Below are positions 8,715-17,001 of a stretch of 64,000 bases of DNA, in pieces (position 1 is the stretch's first letter; every line of letters starts with the position of its first letter). Under the pieces are notes generated by a model, which was not told the origin of the DNA, searched no databases, and saw nothing but the letters and a program-made list of their open reading frames with translations. The stretch is taken from NCBI GenBank assembly GCA_963699085.1, contig CAVOTH010000003.1, forward strand, positions 496,001 to 560,000, given 5' to 3'. This DNA is from Bog-756 sp963699085. Lineage in GTDB: Bacteria > Actinomycetota > Acidimicrobiia > Acidimicrobiales > RAAP-2. The translations under genes and the position numbers were made by a program.

Positions 8715-9980
8715 TCAATGCACCGCTGCCCGTCCACCAGTGCGGAGCTCCACCGGCGTACCCCGGTCCTCGAAGACGAACGTGGACCCGGTGCTGAATC
8801 TCGTGAGTTTTACGTCGCCGGATTCCGGCCGGGCCTCATCGCCCCGGACGACCTGGACGACCAGCGCACGTTCGTCGTCGGAGACGGGCTCACAATGCAG
8901 GTGGTCGTCGATCACCCGCACGATGGCATCGAGTGGGTCCAGGTGGTCGGCGTCGAGCATCGACGGCCAGGCGCCGTCGACCGTGGCATCGGAGTTCCGA
9001 TGGACACGGACCACCAGACGATCGTCGAACTCGATGTCGCATCGGACGTACTCGTAGGGCTGGAGACCCGGGTGCAGTCCGAGCAGCGTGGCGGCACCCT
9101 CCAAAGTGGACGGCAGAGCGAGGGCATCACGGAGGCGTTCAGCCGCCACCCCGGCCACCCCGGTGAACTGGTGGCGACCGAAGTCGATGGCCTCCTCGGG
9201 TGAAGCAGTCCGGGCCGCGGTGGCGGCCAGGAACGAGAGGGCGAGCAGGTGGCCCTGAAGGCAGACCTCGCCGGCGATCCTTCGTAGCGCCGATGTCGAC
9301 CATTCGCCGTAGTCCAGGTCGGGGATGAGGGGACCGGCGTAGTCATGGCGCCCCGGTTCCTCGGGGTCGATGGGGGCGAGTTCGATGATTGCCGCCCGGG
9401 TGGCGCCCATGGCGGTCGCCTGTTCGGGCATCGGAACGGCCGGGTGGTCGTCGGCGATGGAGACCGTCCAGGCGCAGTGGGGCGTCCGGTCGGCGGGCAC
9501 CCGCGGGGGCCGGTGGACGGGTCGGACCTGGGCCTTGGGGTTGGTGGCCGCGGCCGTGGCGTCGAAGGTCGGGTCCTCGATGTCGTGGCACATGGCCTTC
9601 ACGTACTCGGGTCCCATCGGCTCGACGTCCATCAGCGCGCCGCAGTGGTCGAGGTGGAACTCGCCGTAGTCGTGGTCGGTGACGACGAACCGGAAGTCCA
9701 TGAACTGGGGCGGGGCACCGACGTCGATCTGCATCCCCTTGAAGATGGTCTCCACCGAGTCGCCTTCGAAATTCAGGGCCCGCTGCATGCGGCGGGCATA
9801 GACCGGGCTGGCACCCATCCACTCCTCGATGGCGATGTCGCGCATCCCATCGCGGCCGAATGCCCCGATCAGGTGGGGCATACCGGCTCGGTCGATCAGG
9901 TGGCCGGCGAGCAGGTACTCGGGGACGAGCACGGCCAGTTGGTCGTGGCTCAGACGTTCGATCTCCGACCCACCGGTCAC
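8715..9980 (-). CDS. Conserved hypothetical protein, 421 aa
   Basis: I do not recognise the family. The protein is soluble, without a signal peptide or membrane helix. Residues 40-180 contain several His/Cys/Asp-rich conserved-looking stretches (FRFVVTDHDYGEFHLDHC, DVEPMGPEYVKAMCHDIED) that suggest a metal site or a small hydrolase fold; the second half is helical with EECRLRD-like charged segments. GTG at 9980 is the start. Two tandem TGGACA/CGGACA-N2-TGTCCA repeats lie 45-82 nt upstream, linking its expression to the reductase-Rieske operon and the cyp51 cluster. A role in the same lipid or steroid metabolism is inference from that shared site. Confidence 0.75.
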   Translation of the reverse strand: MTGGSEIERLSHDQLAVLVPEYLLAGHLIDRAGMPHLIGAFGRDGMRDIAIEEWMGASPVYARRMQRALNFEGDSVETIFKGMQIDVGAPPQFMDFRFVVTDHDYGEFHLDHCGALMDVEPMGPEYVKAMCHDIEDPTFDATAAATNPKAQVRPVHRPPRVPADRTPHCAWTVSIADDHPAVPMPEQATAMGATRAAIIELAPIDPEEPGRHDYAGPLIPDLDYGEWSTSALRRIAGEVCLQGHLLALSFLAATAARTASPEEAIDFGRHQFTGVAGVAAERLRDALALPSTLEGAATLLGLHPGLQPYEYVRCDIEFDDRLVVRVHRNSDATVDGAWPSMLDADHLDPLDAIVRVIDDHLHCEPVSDDERALVVQVVRGDEARPESGDVKLTRFSTGSTFVFEDRGTPVELRTGGRAAVH

Positions 9981-10024
9981 GGTGTGGCTCCCACGGTGGT
10001 CACCCGCGCAGCGTAGGACAGTGG

Positions 10025-10062
10025 TGGACAGGTGTCCAGACGCTTTGACGGACAGGTGTCCA
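10025..10062. promoter_or_regulatory. Two tandem TGGACA-GG-TGTCCA operators
   Basis: TGGACAGGTGTCCA at 10025-10038 and CGGACAGGTGTCCA at 10049-10062, centres 24 bp apart (a little over two helical turns). Arms match the palindrome at 2699-2714. Placed upstream of the leftward 421-residue gene. Such tandem spacing suits two dimers bound side by side. Confidence 0.6.
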
Positions 10063-10183
10063 CCCGGGTTCGGCAGGGCTTTCGGGGGACGACGTCGACT
10101 CTCATCTGGCGCGGCCCACGGATGAACCGATTCGGCGCGCGGCGTTGCTACGATGAGCGGACCAGAGAGAGGAGGTGGTCCAA

Positions 10184-10228
10184 CTGAGCAGTCAACTAAT
10201 TGGGACCCTGGAGGTGGCTGGCCGCTAA
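10184..10228 (+). CDS. Possible 14-codon leader peptide
   Basis: CTG AGC AGT CAA ... CGC TAA would encode (M)SSQLIGTLEVAGR, starting at a CTG 8 nt after AGAGAGGAGG; the in-frame GTG at 10175 would start inside the ribosome site. Non-standard start and small size make this uncertain, but the strength of the ribosome site argues that ribosomes load here. Confidence 0.25.
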   Translation: MSSQLIGTLEVAGR

Positions 10229-10346
10229 GGCGGCTCGCTGTACCACCTGGCGAATCTCAGCCAGACACCCACCGCGAGTACTAGCCGGACCGTGGTCCCA
10301 TCCGGCGCCGTACGGTCCTCTCGGTGATCAAGGCAGCATCTCGTAC

Positions 10347-10378
10347 CCGAAGGGCGCCTCTACCGAGGCGCCCTTCGG
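10347..10378. terminator. Strong 14-bp hairpin between convergent units
   Basis: CCGAAGGGCGCCTC, loop TACC, GAGGCGCCCTTCGG: 14 uninterrupted pairs. It ends the candidate RNA and lies 35 nt beyond the stop of the convergent 10413-11069 gene, so it may stop transcription from both sides. No T-run follows, as is common in high-GC actinobacteria. Confidence 0.65.
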
Positions 10379-10412
10379 CGCGGTACGCCCACCAATGGCG
10401 CACTGTGGCGAG

Positions 10413-11069
10413 TCAGGACCAGGGGCTGAGTCCAGGGAGGTCGCCGCGTCCGCTGCGCCCGTACAGCCAGACCAACTCGTCCCGCTCATCCAGCGTTCCC
10501 TCCGGAGGAGGTTCGACCCCCCTGGTCAGTCGTGCAGCCAATCCGGCGCGCATGTCCGGGAGCCGGGCCGCGATGAAGGCGTCTGACCAGTCGCGGTGAG
10601 TGGGTCCGTTGCCCAGGTCGATCAGGTGGACCTCGACTTCCTGCCATCGCCGACCGGGCAGCTCGGCCAGCGGGCGCTCGAGTCCGTTGGTGTCACGGGT
10701 GATGCCCGCCCAGGCGTAATCGGGCACATCGGCCAAGCCCTCGAGCATCCGGGCCGAAGACATCGCCACATCCTCGATGATCGATGCGGCATGGCGCCCG
10801 GCTCCGGCTTCGATATCCGAGACCCGCTCGGCCATTCCTCCCGGGTACTGGTCGACGACCACGCCTTCGATTGCCGCGACAGTGCGGCGGCTGACGCTGT
10901 CGGCGTTGCGGGCCAGGTGGGATAGCAGGTGGCCCACCGACCAGTCAGGAAGTAGCGAGGGGGACCGCATGGTGGCGTCGTCGAACGCCCGGATGGTGAG
11001 AAAAAGGCGCGACTCGGCTTCGCTCACATGTTCGAGGGCGTCCACGGGGGCAGAGCTGGCGGTACCCAT
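10413..11069 (-). CDS. Mycothiol-dependent maleylpyruvate isomerase-like (DinB-fold) protein
   Basis: A 218-residue protein with the N-terminal four-helix DinB-like fold of the actinobacterial maleylpyruvate isomerase family. The metal-binding histidine segment is SVGHLLSHLARNADS (about 45-59) and the second site is WQEVEVHLIDLG (about 142-153), giving the usual H...E-x3-H arrangement. Known members use mycothiol and a divalent metal; many relatives in the same family have unknown substrates. ATG at 11069. Same strand as the thioesterase upstream, 59 nt apart. No gentisate pathway genes are nearby, so the classical isomerase role is not supported by context. Confidence 0.8.
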   Translation of the reverse strand: MGTASSAPVDALEHVSEAESRLFLTIRAFDDATMRSPSLLPDWSVGHLLSHLARNADSVSRRTVAAIEGVVVDQYPGGMAERVSDIEAGAGRHAASIIEDVAMSSARMLEGLADVPDYAWAGITRDTNGLERPLAELPGRRWQEVEVHLIDLGNGPTHRDWSDAFIAARLPDMRAGLAARLTRGVEPPPEGTLDERDELVWLYGRSGRGDLPGLSPWS

Positions 11070-11128
11070 GGCGACAATTTACGTGTCGGGGCGAAGGCCG
11101 GCCACGGAAGGGCTGTGACCAAAGGCGC

Positions 11129-11929
11129 CTAAGCGCGGGGCACCAGCGCGAGCTGGCGGGACTGGGCGACGAGGTGTCCCCGTTCGTCCCAGATCTCACC
11201 GTCCTCCTCGAGGAATCCGGCTGTGACGTATCGGGTGATGAAGCGGCACCGGAGCCAACCCTCGACAGGACGGGAACGGACGTGCGTGGTGAACTCGATG
11301 GTCGGGACCCAGCCCACGGGCAGGTCGGTGTTGAAGATGGCCGGTGGGAACGCGTCAAGGGCGCACAGCAGGGTGACGGTGTCGAGCGGCTCGTCGTTGC
11401 GGAGTCTGAACCATCCGGTGACCCTCGGGATCCCGCTCCGGTGTCCGGTGGCGAATCCGATGTCGTCCGGGTGGACCCGAAGCTCCACCTGGCTCATGAA
11501 CGGCGGGGCGAATGCACCCGACTCCCCGAGGAGGACGCATTCGTCAGGAGGAGGGAGGTCGGGCGGAGTCCCGTCGACGAGCTGCTGGTCGGCCTCCTCG
11601 CCCAGGTCACCGAACGTCCCGAGCACGGCAACCAGAGGTTTGTCGCCAGCGGACAAGTAGGCCCGCGCCGTCGTGAACCGGCGACCGGCCTTTACCACCT
11701 CGGTGCCGATGGTCACCGGCCCAGGCTTGCCGGGCGAGAGGTAGTGGGCGGTCACCGAGACCGGGTCGGACCGTCCGGTCGCCGCCAGTAGGGCGCGGCC
11801 GGCAATGGCCAGGAGGTAACCGCCGTTGGCGTTGCCGCCGATGTCCCACCCGGACTGGATCTCACCATTCCAGGTGCCGTCGCCGGCCGGGGTTACGCCG
11901 GTCGCCGTGGCGAACGGACCAGTCGTCAT
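11129..11929 (-). CDS. Acyl-CoA thioesterase, double-hotdog (TesB-like) family
   Basis: A 266-residue protein with two hotdog repeats. The first contains the family motif IGGNANGGYLLAIAGRAL (about 30-47), the second ends with GEIWDERGHLVAQSRQLAL, the usual last strands of the acyl-CoA thioesterase-like domain. It should hydrolyse acyl-CoA to free acid and CoA in the cytoplasm; chain length unknown. ATG at 11929. Same strand as the maleylpyruvate isomerase-like gene downstream and the NTF2-like gene upstream (83 nt gap). Context is lipid or steroid side-chain metabolism. Confidence 0.82.
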   Translation of the reverse strand: MTTGPFATATGVTPAGDGTWNGEIQSGWDIGGNANGGYLLAIAGRALLAATGRSDPVSVTAHYLSPGKPGPVTIGTEVVKAGRRFTTARAYLSAGDKPLVAVLGTFGDLGEEADQQLVDGTPPDLPPPDECVLLGESGAFAPPFMSQVELRVHPDDIGFATGHRSGIPRVTGWFRLRNDEPLDTVTLLCALDAFPPAIFNTDLPVGWVPTIEFTTHVRSRPVEGWLRCRFITRYVTAGFLEEDGEIWDERGHLVAQSRQLALVPRA

Positions 11930-12012
11930 GCGGCGCCCTCAATGACATCGGTCGTCATGGGCACGGTCTACCCGGCCCCGGTGCCGGGACGTGCACCGAA
12001 CGTCCAGCCCGT

Positions 12013-12594
12013 TCAGGCGCCCCCGAGAACGGTCGGCTCCACACCGTCCCACAGGCCGACCGGGGCCTTGCCCACCGGGTAGTGCCCGGGCTGGCGTCCC
12101 GAGCCCGCCTTTTCGATGCGGGCTTTCATGCCGGGGCTGAGGGCATCGTTCTGGATCATCTCGATGTACGTGGCGGTGGCATTGCCAACGTCGAAGAAGT
12201 CGCGCTGCCAGCTCCACTTCCGGTCGCCCCCGTATCGGAACCAGCTACCGCCGAGCCCGGCGATCTCGTAGTGGGACCCGTCGGCCCGGGTGGCATCGGC
12301 GATCTGGCGCCACAGTCCGAGGATCTCCCCCTGGACCTCGTCGATGAGGATGCGCATGTAGGGATAGGTCCATCCACCCAGCCCCTCCATTTCGAGGCCG
12401 ACGGCGTACTCGCGGATCTGGTCCCGCCCGACGGCCATGAACTCGTCGTTGGCGCCGACGTTCCAACCGTAGGTGGCATCTTCGGTATACATGTCGGCGA
12501 GTGGTAGCCAGTTCAGCTCCTCTTCGCACTTCTTGTTGAGGTCGAGCCAGTGCTGCATGGTCTCTTCGAGTTCACGGCGGGGATAGGACGGCAC
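12013..12594 (-). CDS. SnoaL/NTF2-like protein
   Basis: A 193-residue single-domain NTF2-like alpha+beta barrel protein: helix ELEETMQHWLDLNKKCEEELNW, then LADMYTEDATYGWNVG and a WSWQRDFFDVGNA strand near the end. Members act as small isomerases, dehydratases or binding proteins on polyketides and steroids (ketosteroid isomerase shares the fold). The catalytic residues cannot be assigned here. It lies 62 nt downstream of the CYP51-ferredoxin genes on the same strand and may be the last gene of that operon, which makes a hydrophobic, sterol-like ligand a reasonable guess. Confidence 0.78.
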   Translation of the reverse strand: MPSYPRRELEETMQHWLDLNKKCEEELNWLPLADMYTEDATYGWNVGANDEFMAVGRDQIREYAVGLEMEGLGGWTYPYMRILIDEVQGEILGLWRQIADATRADGSHYEIAGLGGSWFRYGGDRKWSWQRDFFDVGNATATYIEMIQNDALSPGMKARIEKAGSGRQPGHYPVGKAPVGLWDGVEPTVLGGA

Positions 12595-12656
12595 GGGTCA
12601 ACTCCTTGTAGGTGGTTCGAGGTGGGTGGTTCGAGGGTCGGTTGGTAGGTGTCAGG

Positions 12657-12851
12657 TCAATCGTCGGCGATGGAGAGAGCATGGGTCGGGCAGAAGCGCA
12701 CGGCGGCTTCGACGGCACCGCGCTGGTCGTCGGGCGGGGACGGATCGAGCACCTCGACCTGGTGGTCGCGGCCCACGGCGAAGACCTCGGGTGCCTCGGA
12801 CTCGCACACGCCGTGACCCTGGCACAGGTCGATGTCGACCACGACGCGCAT
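12657..12851 (-). CDS. [3Fe-4S] ferredoxin of the P450 partner type
   Basis: A 64-residue ferredoxin. Three cluster cysteines are C10, C16 and C54; the position of the fourth in C10-Q-G-H-G-V-C16 is H13, which is the 3Fe-4S pattern of actinobacterial P450 ferredoxins (compare mycobacterial Rv0763c, adjacent to cyp51). It carries single electrons from a ferredoxin reductase to the P450. ATG at 12851 shares one base with the cyp51 stop (TGATG), so translation is coupled and CYP51 is the natural partner. No reductase gene is in the window. Confidence 0.92.
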   Translation of the reverse strand: MRVVVDIDLCQGHGVCESEAPEVFAVGRDHQVEVLDPSPPDDQRGAVEAAVRFCPTHALSIADD

Positions 12852-14251
12852 CAGCCGGCTGCCCCGTCGTTGCCCGAACTGCGGGCAACGGCGCGGCGGC
12901 GGTAACGCACGAGGCATGGTTGCTGGAGTTGCACCACCATCTTCGAGTGGTCGTTGCGGTAGGTGTCGGCCGGCTGGGCCAGTTCGAACTCCCAGTCCAG
13001 GAGCAGGACACTGAAGATGGCCTTCAGCTGCATCATGGCGAAGGCCTGGCCGACGCAGCGGTGGCGGCCGGCGCCGAAGGGGATCCACGTCCACGGGTTG
13101 GTGCGGTCCTCCTGGCGTGGCTCGAGGTAGCGGCCCGGTCGGAATTCATCGGGCTCGGGGAAGTCCTCGGGTATCCGGTTGGACACGGCCGGGCTGGCCC
13201 CCACCATCTGACCGGTCTCGATGGTGTAGCCCTCGCACTCGAGGTCCTCCTGGGCCACCCGCAGCAGCAGGATGAGCGGCGGGTGGAGGCGCAGCGCCTC
13301 CTTGATGGCCGACTCGAGGTTGGGCATCTCGCGTAGGGCCTGGTAGCTGACCTCCGCACCCCCGGCGTACAGCTCGGCCAGTTCGTCGTCGACGACAGCC
13401 ATGGCACCGTCGTTGCGCAGAAGCTCGATGAGCGTCCATGCCGCCGTTCCTGATGTGGTGTGGTGCCCGGCGAACATCATCGAGATGAACATCCCGGTGA
13501 CCTCGTCGGCCACGAACCGGTCGGTTCCGTCGGGATTCTTGACCGACATGAGCACGTCGAGCAGGTCCTGGTCGTCCTGATCGACCGGCTGGGACTCGGA
13601 GGCCCGCCGGTCCATGATGGCCTGGACCAGCTCCACCAGGCCGATCCGGGCGGCGTCGCGTCGGCGGAAGCTCTCGATGTCGGCATAGGGGTCGACGTAG
13701 GCGATGGCGTCGGTGCCCTGCTCGAGGTCGTGGTAGAGCGCGGCGAACCGGTTGTCGAGCTCACGGCGGAAGCGGGGTCCGATGAGGCAGGCCGACGAGG
13801 TGTAGATGGTCAGTTCGGCGAACCAGTTGAGCAGGTCGATCTCGCCCTCGTCGTCCCAGGCCGCCACCATCTGCTCGACTTCACTGGCGATGGTCGAGGC
13901 GTGGCCCCGCATGAACTTGTCGCGCAGCGCCTGGTTGTGGAGCATCTCACGGCGTCGTTCGGGCGGCGCGTCGAAGACCACCCCCTCGCCGAAGATGGGA
14001 GTCATGAACGGATAGGCGGCGGCCTGGTCGAGCACCTCCTCCGGTGACCGGAAGAACACCTCGTTGGCCTCGGCCCCGCTGAGCAGGACCACGTCCCGGT
14101 CGGCCAGGCGGAAGATGCCGGCGTCGCCGCACTCGGCCCGCACCCGGTTCATCAGTCCGATGGGGTCGACCCGCAGTTCCTCCAGGTGCCCGGTCCCGCC
14201 CTCACCACCCGAGACCCGGGTAGGTCGGCGCTGTCCTGTGTCGACGGCCAT
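12851..14251 (-). CDS. cyp51: Cytochrome P450 CYP51-like (sterol 14-alpha-demethylase family)
   Basis: A 466-residue soluble P450. Heme ligand C399 in PFGAGRHRC; ExxR at E318-R321; I-helix FAGHHTTS at 260-267, the CYP51 signature; B'-C region YPFMTPIFGEGVVFD at 80-94, also CYP51-specific. The stretch around 391-449 (heme loop to NDHSKMVVQLQQP) follows mycobacterial CYP51 almost residue for residue as I recall it. Mycobacterial CYP51 removes the 14-alpha-methyl group of lanosterol-type sterols in vitro; its physiological substrate is unsettled. ATG at 14251 has GAGGAGAAGGAG upstream. Stop overlaps the ferredoxin start; the SDR gene lies 16 nt upstream. No N-terminal membrane anchor, as in other bacterial members. 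Confidence 0.93.
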   Translation of the reverse strand: MAVDTGQRRPTRVSGGEGGTGHLEELRVDPIGLMNRVRAECGDAGIFRLADRDVVLLSGAEANEVFFRSPEEVLDQAAAYPFMTPIFGEGVVFDAPPERRREMLHNQALRDKFMRGHASTIASEVEQMVAAWDDEGEIDLLNWFAELTIYTSSACLIGPRFRRELDNRFAALYHDLEQGTDAIAYVDPYADIESFRRRDAARIGLVELVQAIMDRRASESQPVDQDDQDLLDVLMSVKNPDGTDRFVADEVTGMFISMMFAGHHTTSGTAAWTLIELLRNDGAMAVVDDELAELYAGGAEVSYQALREMPNLESAIKEALRLHPPLILLLRVAQEDLECEGYTIETGQMVGASPAVSNRIPEDFPEPDEFRPGRYLEPRQEDRTNPWTWIPFGAGRHRCVGQAFAMMQLKAIFSVLLLDWEFELAQPADTYRNDHSKMVVQLQQPCLVRYRRRAVARSSGNDGAAG

Positions 14252-14267
14252 GTGGCTCTCCTTCTCC

Positions 14268-15053
14268 TCAGTCGGCCGGGGGCGCGATCGGCGCCTCCGG
14301 CTGTAGTTCGATGACGGTGGTGTGGACGCCGCGGGGCAGTCCGACCACCGCGCACACGGCCTGGGCCACGCCGGCCGGCCGCATGAAGTTGGAGTGACGG
14401 GCGAAGCCCCACGACGCCCACTCCCCGATGACATCGGCGGTCACGTCCGGGTCCCAGTCCAACCCCATGCCGGTGACGGTGGGCCCGGGTCGCAGGATGG
14501 TGGCCCGGACACCGGTCCCCTCGAGCTCCATCTGCAGCGAGTGGATGTAGCCCTCGAGCCCCCACTTGGAGGTGACATAGGCGGCCATGGACGGTCGGGG
14601 TCGCTCGGCCACGTCGGAGGTGACGAACACGACGTCCCCCCGTTGGCGCCCGATCATGTCGGGGAGCAGCTCACGGATCAGGCGATGGGTACCGGTGACA
14701 TTGACCTCCAGGACGGACTGGAGTGCCGACGTATCGGTCTTGAGCACCGAGCCGGCCATGTTCTGGCCGGCGTTGGACACCACGATCTCGATCTCTCCCA
14801 GCGCGTCACGGGCTGCGGCTGCGAAGGACCGGACCGACTCGTCGTCGGCCAGATCGAGCCGGATGGCCACGGCCTCGCCGCCGGCTGCCCGGATGTCGGC
14901 CGCCGCGTCCTCACAGGCCGACACCCGACGGGCCCCGAGCGCCACCGGGTGCCCCAGTCCGGCCAGGGCGATGGCGGTGGCCCGGCCTATCCCTGACGAG
15001 GCACCGGTCACGACGGCGGGGCGGACGGCGGGGTTGTCCGGAAACCGCGGCAT
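14268..15053 (-). CDS. Short-chain dehydrogenase/reductase (Rv0765c-like)
   Basis: A 261-residue classical SDR. Cofactor motif TGASSGIG at about 16-23, NAG at about 91-93, and the active site Y-x3-K in AAYVTSKWG; the catalytic serine precedes it in FVTSDVAERP. Probable NADP-dependent oxidation or reduction of a hydroxyl/keto group. In mycobacteria the gene at this position (Rv0765c) also lies between cyp51 and cyp123. ATG at 15053 shares its A with the TGA of the second P450 (TGATG), so it is translated from the same mRNA. Substrate probably the same sterol-like molecule as the P450s (inference). Confidence 0.88.
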   Translation of the reverse strand: MPRFPDNPAVRPAVVTGASSGIGRATAIALAGLGHPVALGARRVSACEDAAADIRAAGGEAVAIRLDLADDESVRSFAAAARDALGEIEIVVSNAGQNMAGSVLKTDTSALQSVLEVNVTGTHRLIRELLPDMIGRQRGDVVFVTSDVAERPRPSMAAYVTSKWGLEGYIHSLQMELEGTGVRATILRPGPTVTGMGLDWDPDVTADVIGEWASWGFARHSNFMRPAGVAQAVCAVVGLPRGVHTTVIELQPEAPIAPPAD

Positions 15054-16258
15054 CAGCGCATCGTCACCGTGGTCGGCAGGGCGGAAAGTCCCCGCACATT
15101 GATGGAGTGGACCCTGTGGATGTGGTCGGCATCGACCTCGTACGACTCCACCCGGGATACCAGCTCGCTGAGGGCGATGCGCGCCTCGAGGCGAGCGAGT
15201 GGTGCCCCCATGCAGAAGTGGCGGCCGCTGCCGAAGCTCACCAGTTTGGAGGTGTCCCGGTCGATGTCGTAGCGGTCGGGGTCGGGAAAGATCGATCCGT
15301 CCCGGTTGGCCGAACCGACCAGCAACAGGACCCGCTCGCCTTCGGCGATGGTCGTCCCGTGTAGTTCGATGGGCCGGCGGGCCACCCGCAGGAGCATCTG
15401 GCTCGAGGTGTCGTAGCGCAGCGTCTCCTCGATCCAGTCGCCCACCCGTGTGGAGTCGGCGAAAGGCTTGGCCCGCTCCTCCGGATTGCGCCATCCCCAG
15501 TACCACGCGTTGCCGAGGAGTTTGGTGGTCGTCTCGTTTCCGGCGACGACCATGAGGAAGAGGAAGGCGACGATCTCCTCGTCGGTGAGGCGGTCGCCGT
15601 CGATCTCGGCGTCGATCAGGGCCGACGGAACATCGTCCCGACGGGACCGGCGGCGCTCGTCGACCATCTCCTGGTAGTAGCCGACCAGGGTCAGGGCGGC
15701 CTCCATGCCTTCGACGGGTACGTCGTAGACCCCGTCGTCGCGATGGAGGACCAGGTCGGCCAAGCGACGCAGTTCGGCCCGGTCGGCCACCGGCACGCCG
15801 ACCAGTTCGGAGATCACATCCATGGGCACCTTGCCGGCGAAGTCCTCGATGAAGTCGAAGGTCCCCCGCTCGAGGGCCGGCTCCAGGTGCTGCAGGGTGA
15901 TCTGGCGGATCCGGTCCTCCATGGCGTTGACCTTGGACGGGGTGAAGCCCTTGCCCACCAGTGAGCGCATCCGGGTGTGCTTCGGCGGGTCGAGGGCCAG
16001 GAACGACATGGTCCGGTGGGCATCGGGACCGAACGCGCTCGGGTCGAGGGAGACCCCGTAGGAGTTGGAGTAGCTGTCCACGTTGCGGAAGGCGGACAGG
16101 ACATCCTCGTGGCGGGACAGGGCCCAGAAGTCGAATTCGTCACTCCGGTAGACCGGGGCCTCGGCCCGTAGTCGGGCATAGGTGGGGTAGGGGTCCTCGT
16201 GCATCTCGTAGGCGTACGGGTTGTAGACGACGGGACCTTCGACCTGGGTCGTTGTCAT
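15053..16258 (-). CDS. Cytochrome P450, CYP123-like
   Basis: A 401-residue bacterial class I P450. Heme ligand C349 in SFGSGRHFC; ExxR at E278-R281; I-helix AGNETTT at 239-245, with the acid-alcohol-like pair needed for oxygen activation present as E241-T242/T243. The start MTTTQVEGPVVYNPYAYEMHEDPYP is typical for the family. By gene position (SDR downstream, TetR upstream) it matches mycobacterial cyp123 (Rv0766c). ATG at 16258 overlaps the TetR stop by 4 nt (ATGA). It probably shares the ferredoxin at 12657. Confidence 0.88.
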   Translation of the reverse strand: MTTTQVEGPVVYNPYAYEMHEDPYPTYARLRAEAPVYRSDEFDFWALSRHEDVLSAFRNVDSYSNSYGVSLDPSAFGPDAHRTMSFLALDPPKHTRMRSLVGKGFTPSKVNAMEDRIRQITLQHLEPALERGTFDFIEDFAGKVPMDVISELVGVPVADRAELRRLADLVLHRDDGVYDVPVEGMEAALTLVGYYQEMVDERRRSRRDDVPSALIDAEIDGDRLTDEEIVAFLFLMVVAGNETTTKLLGNAWYWGWRNPEERAKPFADSTRVGDWIEETLRYDTSSQMLLRVARRPIELHGTTIAEGERVLLLVGSANRDGSIFPDPDRYDIDRDTSKLVSFGSGRHFCMGAPLARLEARIALSELVSRVESYEVDADHIHRVHSINVRGLSALPTTVTMR

Positions 16259-16905
16259 GGGCGGGAGCCCTTCCGGTTCGGGGTGGCAGCGAGGGCGTCC
16301 GCTCCGGCTACCAGCAGCCTGGCGGCGTCGGCGACGAATGCGGGGATGTCCACGAACGACCGGTGCCCGGTACCGGCCGTCAACAAGGCGCCCGAGTACG
16401 ACGCCTCGAGCACCCGCACCACCCGCGGGTCGACGCCCGGCCCCAGGGCCGCGGTGAGCCGTCGGTGGGTGAACGACCCGATCCGATCGCGCAGGTGGGC
16501 CACGTCGGGGCTCGGACTGATCAGGGCCACGGTGCACACGTCGATGAGCGCCGGGCTCCCGTCGGCGAAGGGGATCATGTCGCGCACCGTCTGCTCCACC
16601 CGTTCGCCCATCGGCACCGATGGGTCCTCGTCGACCGGAGGCAGTGCCTCCATCCGGCGCCACAACACCTCGGCCAGAAGGTGGTCCTTCGAGCTGAAGT
16701 AGGTGTAGGCGGTGGCCGGCGCCACGCCGGCCCGCCGGGCGACGCCGCGTACGGTCACGCCCGCGTAGCCGACCTCCTCGGTCTCCTCCTCGGCGGCCCG
16801 CACCAGGTTGGCCACCACCTCGGCCTGTCGGGCGGTGAGTCGACGGCGGGTGGCCTCGACGTCGACCACGATCACGTCGTCCGGCAGATCGGCCCGAGCC
16901 GTCAC
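16255..16905 (-). CDS. TetR-family transcriptional regulator (Rv0767c-like)
   Basis: About 216 residues. The N-terminal helix-turn-helix is clear: VTVRGVARRAGVAPATAYTYFSSKDHLLAEVL, the canonical TetR recognition region; the rest is an all-helical ligand-binding domain. GTG at 16905 gives a length matching mycobacterial Rv0767c; a longer reading frame to 17076 runs through the promoter and is unlikely. First gene of the leftward operon, divergent from the dehydrogenase operon, so autoregulation through the repeats at 17002-17031 is expected. It is the best candidate for the protein that reads the TGGACA-N2-TGTCCA sites elsewhere in the window. Confidence 0.85.
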   Translation of the reverse strand: MTARADLPDDVIVVDVEATRRRLTARQAEVVANLVRAAEEETEEVGYAGVTVRGVARRAGVAPATAYTYFSSKDHLLAEVLWRRMEALPPVDEDPSVPMGERVEQTVRDMIPFADGSPALIDVCTVALISPSPDVAHLRDRIGSFTHRRLTAALGPGVDPRVVRVLEASYSGALLTAGTGHRSFVDIPAFVADAARLLVAGADALAATPNRKGSRP

Positions 16906-17001
16906 GACGGTCGCCCGTGCCCGGTGGAGGTGAGCCGGTGCCGCCCGACGGAGTAGTCGGGGGCGGTCGGGCCCGTCGCCGCGGCGTTGGTATCGGTCAT
17001 G

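Larger units (their letters stand above)
10161..10378 (+). ncRNA. Candidate structured RNA with a very short reading frame
   Basis: A possible promoter (-10 TACGAT at 10149-10154) precedes AGAGAGGAGG, a near-perfect anti-Shine-Dalgarno match, yet only a 14-codon frame follows. Pairing visible by eye: GGTCCAA with TTGGGACC around the short frame, AGGTGG (10212) with CCACCT (10244), an inner GCCGC-TAAG-GCGGC hairpin, GCCGGA with TCCGGC further on, and a final 14-bp hairpin. No larger frame fits. The strand is inferred from promoter, ribosome site and hairpin order. It could instead be the 5' remnant of a lost gene. Confidence 0.4.
9981..10412. other. 432-nt gene-free region with operators and a candidate RNA
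   Basis: No long reading frame with coding character. It holds two operator repeats (10025-10062) belonging to the leftward gene, then a TACGAT -10-like box (10149-10154), a strong ribosome site without a normal gene after it, several possible stems and a 14-bp hairpin at 10347-10378. The separate entries describe these. Confidence 0.7.
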
